From Bacteroidales bacterium (GTDB lineage Bacteria; Bacteroidota; Bacteroidia; Bacteroidales; UBA932): a stretch of 52,365 nucleotides of DNA. The stretch spans positions 1-52,365 of the forward strand of contig JAFVVN010000044.1 of assembly GCA_017502125.1 (NCBI GenBank). The letters are read 5' to 3'. A program made the position numbers and the translations under genes. The notes under the pieces were generated by a model. It ran no database searches. It was not told the DNA's origin and saw only the letters and a list, made by a program, of their open reading frames with translations. The number at the start of each line of letters is the position of its first letter. Position 1 is the first letter of the stretch. Positions 7,795 to 15,461 of the stretch are shown in pieces.

Positions 7795-8221
7795 AGAATC
7801 GATGAATAAGGAAGAACTCAAGGAATACCTTCCGCATAGGGAGCCGATGCTCCTTGTGGACAGGATGGATATAGACGAGGAAGGCATCTGTCATGCAGAA
7901 TACCGCATAAAGGAGGATGAAGTCTTCTGTCAGGGTCATTTCCCGGGCAATCCGATAGTTCCTGGCGTAATCCAGTGCGAGATAATGGCTCAGAGCTGCG
8001 CCCTTCTCGTAAAGGATGCGATAAAAGGGAAGATGACACTTTATACAGGGATCGACAAGGTCCGGTTCAAGCAGATTGTCAAGCCTGGAGACCTGTGCGA
8101 AGTCACATCCAGACTGAAAAGCAGAAGAGGGAACATCTTCCACTGTGAGTCAGTGCTGAAGGTCAACAATAATTTATGCTGCAAGGGCGAGCTGTCATTT
8201 GCCCTTGTGTCTGATGTTTAA
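7784..8221 (+). CDS. fabZ: 3-hydroxyacyl-ACP dehydratase, FabZ type
   Basis: A hot-dog-fold dehydratase of 145 residues. It has the FabZ start [17 protein letters not shown] and the active-site helix with [20 protein letters not shown], in which the His and the Glu of CEIMAQ are catalytic. It removes water from 3-hydroxyacyl-ACP to give trans-2-enoyl-ACP, the substrate of FabK. Two starts are possible: the ATG at 7784, overlapping the end of fabF by 11 bases, and the ATG at 7802, eight bases after fabF; I cannot decide between them. A TTG at 7745 would add residues not seen in the family. Confidence 0.9.
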   Translation: MTNKESMNKEELKEYLPHREPMLLVDRMDIDEEGICHAEYRIKEDEVFCQGHFPGNPIVPGVIQCEIMAQSCALLVKDAIKGKMTLYTGIDKVRFKQIVKPGDLCEVTSRLKSRRGNIFHCESVLKVNNNLCCKGELSFALVSDV

Positions 8222-8232
8222 ACAAATACGAT

Positions 8233-9792
8233 ATGACACAAAGCGAAAAGATAAAGGAACTGGTAATACGACGTGAATCAGCGCGTGCCGGTGGAGGACA
8301 GAAAAGGATCGATGCCCAGCATGCCAAGGGAAAGATGACGGCTCGTGAAAGGCTTGCCATGCTTCTGGATGAGGGCAGCTTTGAAGAGTTCGACATGTTC
8401 GTACAACATCGTTGTACCAACTTCGGAATGGATGGGAACAAATATGACGGAGATGGTGTTGTGACCGGAATGGGCACTATAGATGGGAGACTTGTATATG
8501 TTTATGCTCAAGACTTTACCGTCAATGGTGGCTCCATGTCCGAGACAATGGCTCAGAAGATATGCAAGGTCATGGATATGGCAGTCCGCAACGGAGCTCC
8601 ATTCATAGGAATCAATGATTCGGGTGGAGCCAGGATTCAGGAAGGAATCAACTCTCTTGCCGGGTTCGGGGAAATATTCGAGCGGAATATCCTTGCGTCA
8701 GGCGTTGTACCCCAGATATCTGGGATATTCGGTCCCTGCGCCGGAGGAGCTGTCTATTCTCCAGCTTTGACTGATTTCACAGTCATGATCAAGGACACCT
8801 CATATATGTTCCTGACAGGGCCTGGAGTGGTGAGGACAGTGACCGGAGAAGTGGTGACCCAGGAAGAACTGGGAGGAGCAAGCGTACACTCCACAAAAAG
8901 CGGAGTCGCCCATTTCGCATCAGAAAACGAACAGGAGGGTATACAGACCATCAAGGCACTGCTGAGTTTTCTTCCTTCCAACAATCGCGAAGAGGCACCG
9001 ATGGTGGCAACTTCCGATTCTCCCGGGAGATATGATGATTCACTCAATGAACTAATTCCAGACAATCCTACCAAGGCCTATGACATGTACAAGGTCATTG
9101 GAAGCATAGTTGATGACGGCCGTTTTCTCGAAGTTCATAAGAGCTGGGCAAGGAACATCATAATAGGTTTTGCTCACATGAACGGAAGGTCTGTGGGCAT
9201 AGTGGCAAACCAGCCTAAGGTACTCGCCGGCGTACTGGATATCAATGCCTCACGAAAGGCAGCCCGTTTTGTGCGTTTCTGTGATGCATTCAACATACCT
9301 CTTGTGACTCTGGTCGACGTGCCTGGTTTCCTTTGCGGAACACAGCAGGAATACGGTGGAATCATATCCCATGGGGCCAAACTCCTTTACGCTTATGGTG
9401 AATCCACGGTTCCTAAGGTGACCGTGACTCTCAGAAAATCATATGGAGGAGCGCATATCACAATGAGTTGCAAGCAGTTACGTGGCGATATCAACTACGC
9501 ATGGCCTTCAGCCAACATAGCTGTAATGGGGGCCGACGGTGCTGTGGAGATACTCTATTCAAAGGAGATAAAAGCCATTGAGGATCCTGAAGAAAGACTC
9601 AAGGCTGCAGAAGAAAAGAAGAAGGAATATAACGAGCTGTTCTGTAATCCATACAACGCGGCAAGCTTCGGATATATAGATGACATCATCGAGCCTCGTA
9701 ATACCCGATTCCGTGTGATACGTGCCCTTGAGCAGCTTACAGGGAAGAAACAGTCAAACCCATGGAAGAAACATGACAATCTTCCTTTATAA
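8233..9792 (+). CDS. acyl-CoA carboxyltransferase (12S / MmdA / PccB-type)
   Basis: A 519-residue biotin-dependent carboxyltransferase with both halves of the crotonase-like fold. Seen: [12 protein letters not shown] (residues 127-138) and [11 protein letters not shown] (167-177), the first oxyanion hole, and [15 protein letters not shown] with [11 protein letters not shown] (363-411) in the second half. It moves a carboxyl group between carboxybiotin and an acyl-CoA. The residue corresponding to Asp422 of Streptomyces PccB is Ile409, as in acetyl-CoA-preferring AccB, which points to malonyl-CoA as product. The family also includes Na+-pumping methylmalonyl-CoA decarboxylase alpha subunits and the 12S subunit of propionibacterial transcarboxylase. 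It begins 11 bases after fabZ inside the fab operon, and no biotin carboxylase accompanies it. Confidence 0.93.
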   Translation: MTQSEKIKELVIRRESARAGGGQKRIDAQHAKGKMTARERLAMLLDEGSFEEFDMFVQHRCTNFGMDGNKYDGDGVVTGMGTIDGRLVYVYAQDFTVNGGSMSETMAQKICKVMDMAVRNGAPFIGINDSGGARIQEGINSLAGFGEIFERNILASGVVPQISGIFGPCAGGAVYSPALTDFTVMIKDTSYMFLTGPGVVRTVTGEVVTQEELGGASVHSTKSGVAHFASENEQEGIQTIKALLSFLPSNNREEAPMVATSDSPGRYDDSLNELIPDNPTKAYDMYKVIGSIVDDGRFLEVHKSWARNIIIGFAHMNGRSVGIVANQPKVLAGVLDINASRKAARFVRFCDAFNIPLVTLVDVPGFLCGTQQEYGGIISHGAKLLYAYGESTVPKVTVTLRKSYGGAHITMSCKQLRGDINYAWPSANIAVMGADGAVEILYSKEIKAIEDPEERLKAAEEKKKEYNELFCNPYNAASFGYIDDIIEPRNTRFRVIRALEQLTGKKQSNPWKKHDNLPL

Positions 9793-9803
9793 CAAGACAG
9801 GCA

Positions 9804-9911
9804 ATGGATAATATGACAGCCGCAGTAATTGCGCTTGCGATACGCCAATATATTGACGCAAAGTATCACGACAAGGAAAGCTACATCATCACAATCAAGA
9901 GAAAGCAGTAA
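9804..9911 (+). CDS. 35-residue soluble OadG/MmdD-tail-like small subunit
   Basis: A short frame between carboxyltransferase and biotin carrier genes: ATG at 9804, stop TAA at 9909-9911 whose last A is the first base of the next ATG (TAATG). The product reads MDNMTAAVIALAIRQYIDAK and then a basic strand YIITIKRK. This resembles the segment found near the C-terminus of many OadG/MmdD-type subunits, of the form AVIxAAIxxY followed by FxVRSIRR, but lacks their membrane helix. In those enzymes the segment helps hold carboxyltransferase and carrier subunits together; I infer the same scaffold role here in a cytosolic complex. Start could also be the ATG at 9813. Its position and tight coupling argue that it is real. 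Confidence 0.65.
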   Translation: MDNMTAAVIALAIRQYIDAKYHDKESYIITIKRKQ

Positions 9912-10345
9912 TGAATCTGAAGAAATATATAATAAACGGCATCGAATACAATGTCTCTGTGAATTCGGTCACTGATGACAAGGCAGAGGTCACTGTGAAT
10001 GGAGTGACTTATCAGGTGAATATAGAGAACAGCAGAGAAGCCGTCCCGGTACATGAATCAGACACGGAATCATTTGAGCATCAGTCAGTCTGCGAGGGAG
10101 TTTCTCAGGTGGCGCCTTCTATGGCAGGACCAGGAAAATCCGTAAGGTCACCCCTTCCTGGTGTCGTTGTGGGCATAAAGGTCAAAGTCGGAGACTCTGT
10201 AAAGGTCGGGCAGACCGTTGCGGTACTTGAAGCAATGAAGATGGAGAATGAGATCCAGTCAGAATATGACGGGGTCGTGACTTCAATAAATGTATCTGAG
10301 GGAGATTCCATTCTTGAAGGGGCTCCTATGGTAGTAATCGGATAG
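9911..10345 (+). CDS. biotin carboxyl carrier protein (1.3S / MmdC type)
   Basis: A 144-residue biotin carrier. The C-terminal domain (about residues 76-144) contains the biotinylation motif EAMKMEN with its target Lys near residue 114, flanked by PLPGVVVGIKVKVGD and YDGVVTSINVSEGD, the usual biotinyl fold. The N-terminal part has the pattern YIINGIEYNVSV, as in MmdC, OadA tails and the 1.3S transcarboxylase subunit, rather than the Ala/Pro-rich start of AccB. It shuttles carboxybiotin between the two carboxyltransferases encoded in the operon. Its start overlaps the stop of the small subunit by one base, and fabD starts nine bases after its stop. Confidence 0.95.
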   Translation: MNLKKYIINGIEYNVSVNSVTDDKAEVTVNGVTYQVNIENSREAVPVHESDTESFEHQSVCEGVSQVAPSMAGPGKSVRSPLPGVVVGIKVKVGDSVKVGQTVAVLEAMKMENEIQSEYDGVVTSINVSEGDSILEGAPMVVIG

Positions 10346-10354
10346 TCAATGATC

Positions 10355-11230
10355 ATGAATGCTTATGTATTTCCAGGACAGGGAGCTCAGTTCCCTGGAA
10401 TGGCAAGGGAATTATATGAAAACAGCACTAAGGCACGTGAACTGTTCGGACGTGCCAATGCGATTCTTGGCTTCAATATAACTGACATCATGTTCAATGG
10501 AAGTGCGGAGGATCTCAAGCAGACAAAGGTGACGCAGCCGGCTATATTTCTGCACTCGGTGATACTTGCGATGTGCAGTCAGGATTTCAATCCGGACATG
10601 GTTGCGGGGCACTCTCTGGGCGAATTTTCTGCACTGACAGCTGCGGGAGCCCTGGATTTTGAAGACGGACTCCGCCTGGTTGCGATTCGTGCCGGAGCCA
10701 TGCAGAAAGCATGCGAATCCACTCCGGGAACCATGGCTGCGGTCATTGGACTCCCGGCACAGGCTGTAGAATCCATATGCTCTGAAACAGTGGGCACTGT
10801 AGTACCGGCAAACTATAACTGCGATGGACAGATTGTGATATCAGGCACTGCCGCAGCGGTTGCCGAAGCGTCTGACCGGATGAAGGAAGCAGGTGCAAAG
10901 AGGATAGTCATGCTTCCGGTAGGAGGCGCATTCCATTCACCGTTGATGAAGCAGGCGGAGGCAGAACTGGCCGAAGGAATAAGAAGCGTTCATTTCGACA
11001 GGCCAATATGTCCGGTCTATCAGAATGTAAATGCCATGCCAGTCACAGATCCTGAAGAAATCAGGAAATATCTTCTTGAACAGCTCACCTCACCGGTAAG
11101 ATGGACGCAGACAGTCAGGAATATGGCAGCAGATGGGGCAGGGCGGTTCATTGAGTCAGGCCCCGGCAAGGTCCTGCAGGGACTGGTGTCAAAAATCCTT
11201 GGAGACAACGTGATCGTAGGACATCTTTAA
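10355..11230 (+). CDS. fabD: malonyl-CoA:ACP transacylase
   Basis: A 291-residue acyltransferase starting MNAYVFPGQGAQFPGMAREL, the standard FabD N-terminus. The nucleophilic Ser is in GHSLGEFSA (near residue 88) and the catalytic His in GGAFHSPLM (near residue 198). It moves malonyl groups from CoA to ACP, so it takes the product proposed for the neighbouring carboxyltransferase. An ATG six bases upstream (10349) is also possible; I prefer 10355 by family length. It directly follows the biotin carrier gene, which supports a joint role in malonyl supply. Confidence 0.95.
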   Translation: MNAYVFPGQGAQFPGMARELYENSTKARELFGRANAILGFNITDIMFNGSAEDLKQTKVTQPAIFLHSVILAMCSQDFNPDMVAGHSLGEFSALTAAGALDFEDGLRLVAIRAGAMQKACESTPGTMAAVIGLPAQAVESICSETVGTVVPANYNCDGQIVISGTAAAVAEASDRMKEAGAKRIVMLPVGGAFHSPLMKQAEAELAEGIRSVHFDRPICPVYQNVNAMPVTDPEEIRKYLLEQLTSPVRWTQTVRNMAADGAGRFIESGPGKVLQGLVSKILGDNVIVGHL

Positions 11231-11268
11231 GATAATCAAAACGGTAAAAACTGAAAATTTAGAATCTT

Positions 11269-11997
11269 ATGAAATATGCTTTGGTAACCGGCGGAAGCCG
11301 CGGAATCGGTAGAAATATCTGTTTCAGACTCGCACAGGAGGGATATAATGTAATCATAAACTATGTCTCTAATGAGCAGGAGGCACTCAAGACTCTTGAA
11401 GAGGTCAGACGGCTTGGAAGCGACGGAGAACTCCTGAAATTCAATGTGGCTGACAATCAGGAATGCGTGGCAGCAATTACCGGTTGGGAAGAAAGTCATC
11501 CGGGAGAATATATCGAAGTTCTGGTGAATAACGCCGGCATAAGAAGGGACAACCTCCTTCTCAGAATGAGCAGTCAGGACTGGAATGCTGTCATCGGCAC
11601 TCACCTCGGAGGCTTTTACAATGTGACGAAGGTGGTGATCAGACAGATGCTCAGCAAGCGCAAAGGGCGTATCATAAGCATGGCATCACTGTCAGGTCTG
11701 AAGGGTGTGCCAGGACAGGCAAACTATTCCGCAGCTAAAGGCGGACTCATAGCGGCAACCCGGTCACTTGCCAATGAAGTCGGACGCAAGGGGATAACAG
11801 TCAATGCAGTAGCTCCAGGATTCATCCGGACAGATATGACAGAAGACCTTAATGAGGCAGAACTCAAGAAGAGCATTCCGCTCAATCGGTTCGGAGAACC
11901 TGAAGAAGTGGCGGATCTGGTGGCATTCCTGGCATCCGACAAGGCTGCCTACATAACGGGAGAATGTATCTCCATCAATGGTGGACTATACATGTAA
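11269..11997 (+). CDS. fabG: 3-oxoacyl-ACP reductase
   Basis: A 242-residue short-chain dehydrogenase. Seen: the cofactor loop TGGSRGIGRN (residues 6-15), NNAGI near residue 86, the catalytic Ser near residue 138 in SMASLSG, and Tyr-x-x-x-Lys in NYSAAKGG near residue 151, with PGFIRTDMT after it. FabG reduces 3-oxoacyl-ACP to 3-hydroxyacyl-ACP with NADPH. The FabG reading among many SDR enzymes rests on the neighbours. There are 38 bases between fabD and this gene. The next gene starts 11 bases after its stop, with AAGGGG between them as a good ribosome-binding site. Confidence 0.93.
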   Translation: MKYALVTGGSRGIGRNICFRLAQEGYNVIINYVSNEQEALKTLEEVRRLGSDGELLKFNVADNQECVAAITGWEESHPGEYIEVLVNNAGIRRDNLLLRMSSQDWNAVIGTHLGGFYNVTKVVIRQMLSKRKGRIISMASLSGLKGVPGQANYSAAKGGLIAATRSLANEVGRKGITVNAVAPGFIRTDMTEDLNEAELKKSIPLNRFGEPEEVADLVAFLASDKAAYITGECISINGGLYM

Positions 11998-12008
11998 GGG
12001 GATTGCTG

Positions 12009-13796
12009 ATGAAAAAGGAAATCAAATTCTCCCTGGTATACAGGGATATGTGGCAGTCGTCCGGCAAATACGTCCCGACTGTCTCACAATTGAAGGAGGT
12101 TGCTCCTGCCATCATCGATATGGGATGCTTCGACCGTGTCGAGACAAACGGAGGTGCATTCGAACAGGTCAATCTGCTCTTCGGCGAGAACCCTAACAAG
12201 GCAGTCCGGGAATGGACGGCACCATTCAACAGGGCCGGGATCGGGACACACATGCTCGAACGTGGTCTCAATGGATTGAGAATGAATCCCGTACCGGCAG
12301 ATGTGAGGGAGTTGATGTTCAAGGTAAAGAAGGCTCAGGGAACTGATATTTCGCGTTCTTTCTGCGGTCTGAACGATCATCGCAACCTGCAGCTCAGTGT
12401 GCAATATGCAAAACAGGCGGGTATGATATCCCAGGTGGCCCTGGCCATTACTCACTCACCGGTACACACTGTGGACTACTATCTGGGAATAGTTGACAAG
12501 GTGGTAGGATACGGTTGTGATGAGATTTGCCTCAAGGATATGGCTGGCATCGGAAGACCGACGTTTCTTGCTGAGCTCACTGCAGGCATCAAGAGGAAAT
12601 ATCCGCAGCTGACGATACAGTATCACGGTCATTGCGGCCCGGGGTTTTCACCTGCATCAATGCTTGAGGTGGCGCGTGCAGGGGCCGATTATCTTGATGT
12701 GGCTGTCGAGCCACTGTCATGGGGTAAGGTTCATCCAGACGTGATAACAGTCCGTGAAATGCTTAAGGCTGACGGATTTCAGGTAAAGGACTTGAATATT
12801 GATGCATATATGGAAGTCAGAAGCCTGACTCAAAAATATATAGATGAGTTCCTTGGCTATTGGATAGATTCCAACAACTCACACATGAGTTCTCTTCTTG
12901 TCGGATGCGGCCTTCCAGGCGGCATGATGGGCTCAATGATGGCTGACCTGAAAGGATTCCACGGCGCGATCAATGCTTCGCTCCGTTCACAAGGCAGGGA
13001 AGAGCTGTCTCTCGACAGACTTATGGTGATGCTTTTCCAGGAAGTCGAATATGTATGGCCTCGACTTGGATATCCTCCGCTCGTGACCCCATTCAGCCAG
13101 TACGTGAAGAATACTGCGTTGATGAATCTCATGAATATTCTCAAGGGACAGCCTCGATGGAGCACAATTGACAAGGACACATGGAACATGATTCTGGGGC
13201 GGATGGGAGAATTGCCTGGTCGGCTTGATCCGGAGATCGTCGCCCTGGCCAGGCAGAAAGGCCTTGAATTCTACACTGGAAACCCTCAGGACGCATTCCC
13301 TGACGAACTCGACAGGTTCCGCCAGATCATGCAGGAAGAAGGATGGCACTGCGGGCAGGATGATGAGGAACTGTTTGAGCTCGCAATGCATGAAAGACAA
13401 TACAGGGACTATAGGAGCGGAATCGCCAAGGATCGCTTCAACAAGGAGCTGTCTGAAGCCAAGGCAAAATCCGGAGCGCCGATAGTCATAACCAGACCTG
13501 TCACAGAACTGCCGAAGATAAATGTTGAAAAGGTCCTGGAAAAATATCCGGATGCTATTCCTGTTCAGGCCCCAGCCAAGGGGCAGATGCTCTGGAACAT
13601 CGATATGGACGGAGTATCATCGGCCCCTGTTATCGGGGCAGCTGTCACGGAAGGGGAGTCTCTCGGCTACGTCCAGACATACTATGGGATGGAAGAGATA
13701 AGGTCCCTCTCTGACGGTCTTATCGTAGCGGCCTGCGTGAAACAAGGCGAATCAGTCGTAAAAGGTGAAATAATCGCCTTCGTACTGAAGAAATGA
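12009..13796 (+). CDS. oxaloacetate/pyruvate carboxyltransferase (5S / OadA / PycB-type)
   Basis: A 595-residue TIM-barrel carboxyltransferase. The active site is complete: Asp13 in YRDMWQSS, the Lys176 that is carbamylated in this family (CLKDMAGI), and His206/His208 in YHGHCGPG, all ligands or neighbours of the metal. It exchanges a carboxyl group between oxaloacetate/pyruvate and biotin. The C-terminal ~75 residues form a biotinyl-like domain, but the EAMKM motif is replaced by QTYYGMEEI, so it cannot be biotinylated and must use the separate carrier encoded at 9911. The ATG at 12009 follows AAGGGG; an upstream start at 11964 would overlap fabG and add unrelated residues. A strong terminator follows, marking the operon end. 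Confidence 0.9.
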   Translation: MKKEIKFSLVYRDMWQSSGKYVPTVSQLKEVAPAIIDMGCFDRVETNGGAFEQVNLLFGENPNKAVREWTAPFNRAGIGTHMLERGLNGLRMNPVPADVRELMFKVKKAQGTDISRSFCGLNDHRNLQLSVQYAKQAGMISQVALAITHSPVHTVDYYLGIVDKVVGYGCDEICLKDMAGIGRPTFLAELTAGIKRKYPQLTIQYHGHCGPGFSPASMLEVARAGADYLDVAVEPLSWGKVHPDVITVREMLKADGFQVKDLNIDAYMEVRSLTQKYIDEFLGYWIDSNNSHMSSLLVGCGLPGGMMGSMMADLKGFHGAINASLRSQGREELSLDRLMVMLFQEVEYVWPRLGYPPLVTPFSQYVKNTALMNLMNILKGQPRWSTIDKDTWNMILGRMGELPGRLDPEIVALARQKGLEFYTGNPQDAFPDELDRFRQIMQEEGWHCGQDDEELFELAMHERQYRDYRSGIAKDRFNKELSEAKAKSGAPIVITRPVTELPKINVEKVLEKYPDAIPVQAPAKGQMLWNIDMDGVSSAPVIGAAVTEGESLGYVQTYYGMEEIRSLSDGLIVAACVKQGESVVKGEIIAFVLKK

Positions 13797-13814
13797 ATTT
13801 TGATACATGATACA

Positions 13815-13858
13815 CAAGAGCCGGCCAAAAGTGATTTAGCCGGCTCTTGATTGTTTTT
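13815..13858 (+). terminator. rho-independent terminator of the fab operon
   Basis: A perfect 11-bp GC-rich stem, CAAGAGCCGGC (13815-13825) and GCCGGCTCTTG (13839-13849), with a 13-base loop and a T-rich tail (TTGTTTTT, 13851-13858). Confidence 0.92.
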
Positions 13859-13871
13859 AGTATGGTAAATA

Positions 13872-15308
13872 TTATCTTTTCACAATGATATAAGTGGTTT
13901 CTGGCTGCGCCGTTCCCTTGAGTATTCCGTTCTCAACGACAAAAGGAAGTCCATAAACCGTGTCAGCATACTCTCCGTCTGCAAGTCCTGTAGGCAGTTC
14001 GACGGCATTTGACTCAGCTGCAAGGTTGATGACTGCGGCTCCTTTGTCACCACGGTTGACAAGAAGGACTTCACCGTCTTCCGACTGTCTTATATCCTCA
14101 ATCTGTCCGTCCATCTCCTTGCGGAACTTATTGACAGCCACCACCTCAGGATGGAAGAACTCATCATTTCCTCTCGCTCCGAGAAGATTGTCACCGAAGT
14201 AATTTTCGCGGGTTGAATTCATTGGACGGCTGTAGAAGAGAGGGGTACCGTTCTGACGGGCAGTAAGGAATACCCATCCTGTGCGGATCTGAGCATCTGT
14301 AAGTCCTGCACTTTCATTTGCATTGCAATATGTGTCATGGCTTTCCACCCATGTAGTAAGATATTCAGGTGCTGCCCTGTGATACCATGAAACAAGGTCG
14401 ATATCCTTGGCACTCCTTTTCCAAAGAGCCTCACGCAGCACATGACCGTAGCTTGAAGCTGTCTGTCCGAAATATCCTGCATATTCCTCCTCCGGCACAT
14501 TCCTGTCCTGAAGGACCTCTCCATACACGAAAAGACTGTCATATGAGATGCAAAGTGATACTCCAAGCACATCCTTACGTCCGGTGGCTACATCCCAGAA
14601 ATCGTTTTCCGTAACTCCAGCCTCCGTGTCTACGGGATCTGAGTGAACACCTATATGCTTTGCTGTATCGTAACGAAAACCACGCACACCCATCTCGATG
14701 AGCTTGTTCACAAAGCCCATGTAGTATTTCTGGAAAAGAGGGTTCTCTGTATTTACATCAGGAAGGCCACCTACACCCTGATGAGTACACTGGGTTCTGT
14801 CATTATAATCCTGTATTCCCTCAAGACCCTTTGTGTGGAACATCTTGTCCCTTCCTCCTACAGCAGCATAGAACTCATCCGTAACAAGGTCAATATTGAA
14901 TGCAGTGTGATTAGGGAGCACGTCCACAAGAACTCGGATATCATATTTCCTGGCAGAATCCAGCATTGTCTTCATCTCTTCCTCGGTACCGAGAATGTTA
15001 TTTCCGATAGTCCAGTCTGTAGGCTGATAATAATGATACCAGTTTCCTTCCTTTTCATCAAGGATTCTGATGTTTCCGCCTTCGGGACTGAAGCAGGCGT
15101 TGACAGGGGAAGTCTGGAGCATTGTGTAGCCGGCATCTGCAATCTTCTTCATGTTTTCAGCTATTGTCGGAAAATTCCAGCTCCATACATGAAGGATAGT
15201 CTCAGTGTTCGTAGCATTCGGATCGTGTGTCATACGGTCGACCAGCGTAGTCTGCGAGGCACATGAAACAAGCCCCAGGCAAGCAAAAAGAGATAAAATT
15301 CTATTCAT
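13872..15308 (-). CDS. GH13 alpha-amylase-family lipoprotein
   Basis: A 478-residue secreted lipoprotein. I start it at the ATG at 15308 because this gives a signal peptide MNRILSLFACLGLVSC with lipobox Cys16; a longer frame would start at 15389 and hide it, and the promoter lies in between. The GH13 residues are visible: VDVLPNHTAFN near residue 135, the nucleophile Asp in GFRYDTAKHIG, the acid/base Glu in YGEVLQD, and the third Asp in WVESHDTYCN. It should cleave alpha-glucans at the cell surface or in the periplasm. It is divergent from the GH92 pair and converges on the fab operon terminator. No SusC/SusD genes accompany it. Confidence 0.9.
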   Translation of the reverse strand: MNRILSLFACLGLVSCASQTTLVDRMTHDPNATNTETILHVWSWNFPTIAENMKKIADAGYTMLQTSPVNACFSPEGGNIRILDEKEGNWYHYYQPTDWTIGNNILGTEEEMKTMLDSARKYDIRVLVDVLPNHTAFNIDLVTDEFYAAVGGRDKMFHTKGLEGIQDYNDRTQCTHQGVGGLPDVNTENPLFQKYYMGFVNKLIEMGVRGFRYDTAKHIGVHSDPVDTEAGVTENDFWDVATGRKDVLGVSLCISYDSLFVYGEVLQDRNVPEEEYAGYFGQTASSYGHVLREALWKRSAKDIDLVSWYHRAAPEYLTTWVESHDTYCNANESAGLTDAQIRTGWVFLTARQNGTPLFYSRPMNSTRENYFGDNLLGARGNDEFFHPEVVAVNKFRKEMDGQIEDIRQSEDGEVLLVNRGDKGAAVINLAAESNAVELPTGLADGEYADTVYGLPFVVENGILKGTAQPETTYIIVKR

Positions 15309-15350
15309 ATCGATCTGATCTAAAATATTGTCTGCAAATTCAAGATTATA

Positions 15351-15383
15351 CAAAGATACGATTTTCCTGAAATAGTTCAACAA
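15351..15383 (-). promoter_or_regulatory. promoter of the GH13 lipoprotein gene
   Basis: On the minus strand: TTGTTG (15378-15383), 19 bases, then TATCTTTG (15351-15358). Both boxes and the spacing fit the Bacteroidetes housekeeping promoter. The start codon is about 40 bases downstream. Confidence 0.75.
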
Positions 15384-15428
15384 TGGCATATTTTTGAGCG
15401 AAAAAGGCTTATGCTGAAGGCAAATTGT

Positions 15429-15436
15429 TATATTTG
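15429..15436 (+). promoter_or_regulatory. -7 box for the GH92 pair
   Basis: TATATTTG matches TAnnTTTG and lies 25 bases before the ATG at 15462; no good -33 TTG is visible. Confidence 0.45.
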
Positions 15437-15461
15437 TAGTTTACAGCAATTTCATGGGCCT

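Noticed and set aside
8233-13796. Reading the carboxyltransferase genes as a Na+-pumping decarboxylase
   Set aside because: No membrane beta subunit (OadB/MmdB) is present, and the only small subunit lacks a membrane helix; the fab genes around it favour malonyl supply.
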